From Lindgomyces ingoldianus (lineage: Eukaryota; Ascomycota; Dothideomycetes; Pleosporales; Lindgomycetaceae), in the NCBI RefSeq assembly GCF_010093535.1, contig NW_022985190.1:617346-681345 (forward strand): a stretch of DNA of 64,000 nucleotides. The letters run 5' to 3'. A program made the translations under genes and the position numbers. Shown in pieces: positions 63,613 to 64,000 of the stretch; position 1 is the first letter of the stretch; each line of letters begins with the position of its first letter. The notes beneath the pieces are model-generated. The model was not told the origin of the DNA and searched no databases. It saw only the letters and a list, made by a program, of their open reading frames with translations.

Positions 63613-64000
63613 CTACTGCCTTCCGCCAATCTCCTCTTCTAAGGTACCATCTCCAGCTTTAAACGGATCATCGGGAATCTCAAGTGCATCTTCTATGTCG
63701 CTAGGATCGTCATGATAACCTTCATCAGCCCAATCAGATCGAAGACTAATGTCGTCGTCATCTTCTCGGAGAGTCTCCGCAGCCTCTAAAGCATCCGGGT
63801 CATCCGCATACTCGTTTTCTAGATCCTCAATGGACGTTCGACGGATGCCAGCGCGTTCCTCGGCTTCAAGCTGGCGGGCCCTTTGTTTTGTCTTTCGGTA
63901 CATAAACCATCCAGTTGCAACCCCTGCGATTGCTCCAATGGCAATACTGACGTAGCTTAGTGCTTTGGTTCCCGGTTCCATTTTCCCTCCACTCTCTGCT
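63613..64000 (-). CDS. Membrane-protein C-terminal part, possibly Tvp38 family (window edge)
   Basis: From the ATG at 63981, 122 aa are encoded: one hydrophobic segment (ALSYVSIAIGAIAGVATGWF), a basic helix (MYRKTKQRARQLEAEER) and a long acidic tail (DLENEYADDPDALEAAETL and so on to EEEIGGRQ). The frame stays open upstream of that ATG to the window edge (six more codons, ending AESGGK). This segment may therefore be the last exon of a longer protein rather than a complete gene. The arrangement of a final TM followed by a basic YRKT helix is reminiscent of the C-terminus of Golgi Tvp38/VTT-domain proteins. That is a guess needing the neighbouring sequence. If complete as it stands, it would be a small tail-first anchored membrane protein with an acidic cytosolic domain. 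Confidence 0.55.
   Translation of the reverse strand, partial: AESGGKMEPGTKALSYVSIAIGAIAGVATGWFMYRKTKQRARQLEAEERAGIRRTSIEDLENEYADDPDALEAAETLREDDDDISLRSDWADEGYHDDPSDIEDALEIPDDPFKAGDGTLEEEIGGRQ

Noticed and set aside
1..64000. Transposable elements, RIP-mutated blocks, CRISPR or prokaryotic-type features
   Set aside because: No terminal repeats, transposase or reverse-transcriptase motifs, strongly AT-biased RIP-like blocks or spaced repeat arrays were seen by eye on either strand.

Overview
The window is nuclear DNA of a filamentous ascomycete (Pezizomycotina; a Leotiomycetes-type genome is my guess, not something the sequence proves). The evidence is gene content (palC, a MEF2-type Rlm1 MADS factor, a DUF2406 protein, an Msb1/Mug8 morphogenesis protein, a SUR7-family protein), many 46-222 nt GT-AG introns with CTAAC/CTGAC branch points, and monocistronic genes on both strands. 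There are no operons, CRISPR arrays, rRNA genes or recognisable intact transposons. I rebuilt gene models by hand from splice signals and frame continuity. Coordinates given for multi-exon genes are the outer CDS limits, with exons listed in the evidence.

Layout. 1-0.8 kb: 5' part of an ELMO/CED-12 protein (-). 1.4-3.2 kb: REG1-type PP1 regulatory subunit (-), followed by a 10-N assembly gap at 3.33 kb. 5.0-7.3 kb: 14-TM MFS exporter (+). 8.4-11.9 kb: two divergent proteins of unknown function. 12.8-13.8 kb: SUR7/PalI-family membrane protein (+). 15.3-17.5 kb: complex I PDSW subunit and palC (+). 18.1-21.9 kb: GABA/amino-acid permease and an SH3BGR-like protein with a very acidic tail (+). 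22.3-23.9 kb: four-exon bZIP factor (-) with a 2.3 kb gene-poor upstream region. 26.1-27.5 kb: six-exon aldo-keto reductase (-). 28.4-29.0 kb: small secreted protein (+). 29.5-31.7 kb: secreted AA8-AA12 (haem b plus PQQ) sugar dehydrogenase (-). 32.6-34.1 kb: unknown coiled-coil-like protein (-). 34.5-34.8 kb: a broken gene relic. 36.3-39.6 kb: Msb1 (+). 40.5-41.7 kb: penta-EF-hand protein (-). 45.2-47.2 kb: Rlm1-type MADS factor (+) behind a 3.5 kb gene-free stretch. 48.3-51.4 kb: Cys-rich zinc-binding protein and DUF2406 protein (-), the latter with a 28-G run in an intron. 52.9-57.2 kb: methylmalonate-semialdehyde dehydrogenase and calnexin (-). 58.7-63.0 kb: VMA21 (-) and FUN30 (+), divergent. 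63.6 kb to the edge: a membrane-protein tail, possibly Tvp38 (-).

Most genes are conserved housekeeping or signalling genes: glucose repression (REG1), ambient pH sensing (palC), cell-wall integrity and polarity (Rlm1, Msb1, SUR7), ER and V-ATPase quality control (calnexin, VMA21), valine/beta-alanine catabolism (MMSDH) and chromatin (FUN30). They do not form an obvious pathway cluster. The accessory-looking part is 26-35 kb: aldo-keto reductase, secreted protein, AA8-AA12 oxidoreductase and a pseudogene relic. I found no clear candidate for a wholly new multi-gene system. The most interesting points are the AA8-AA12 enzyme, the mitochondrial-type N-terminal extension on the aldo-keto reductase, the relic at 34.5 kb, and several gene-structure oddities.
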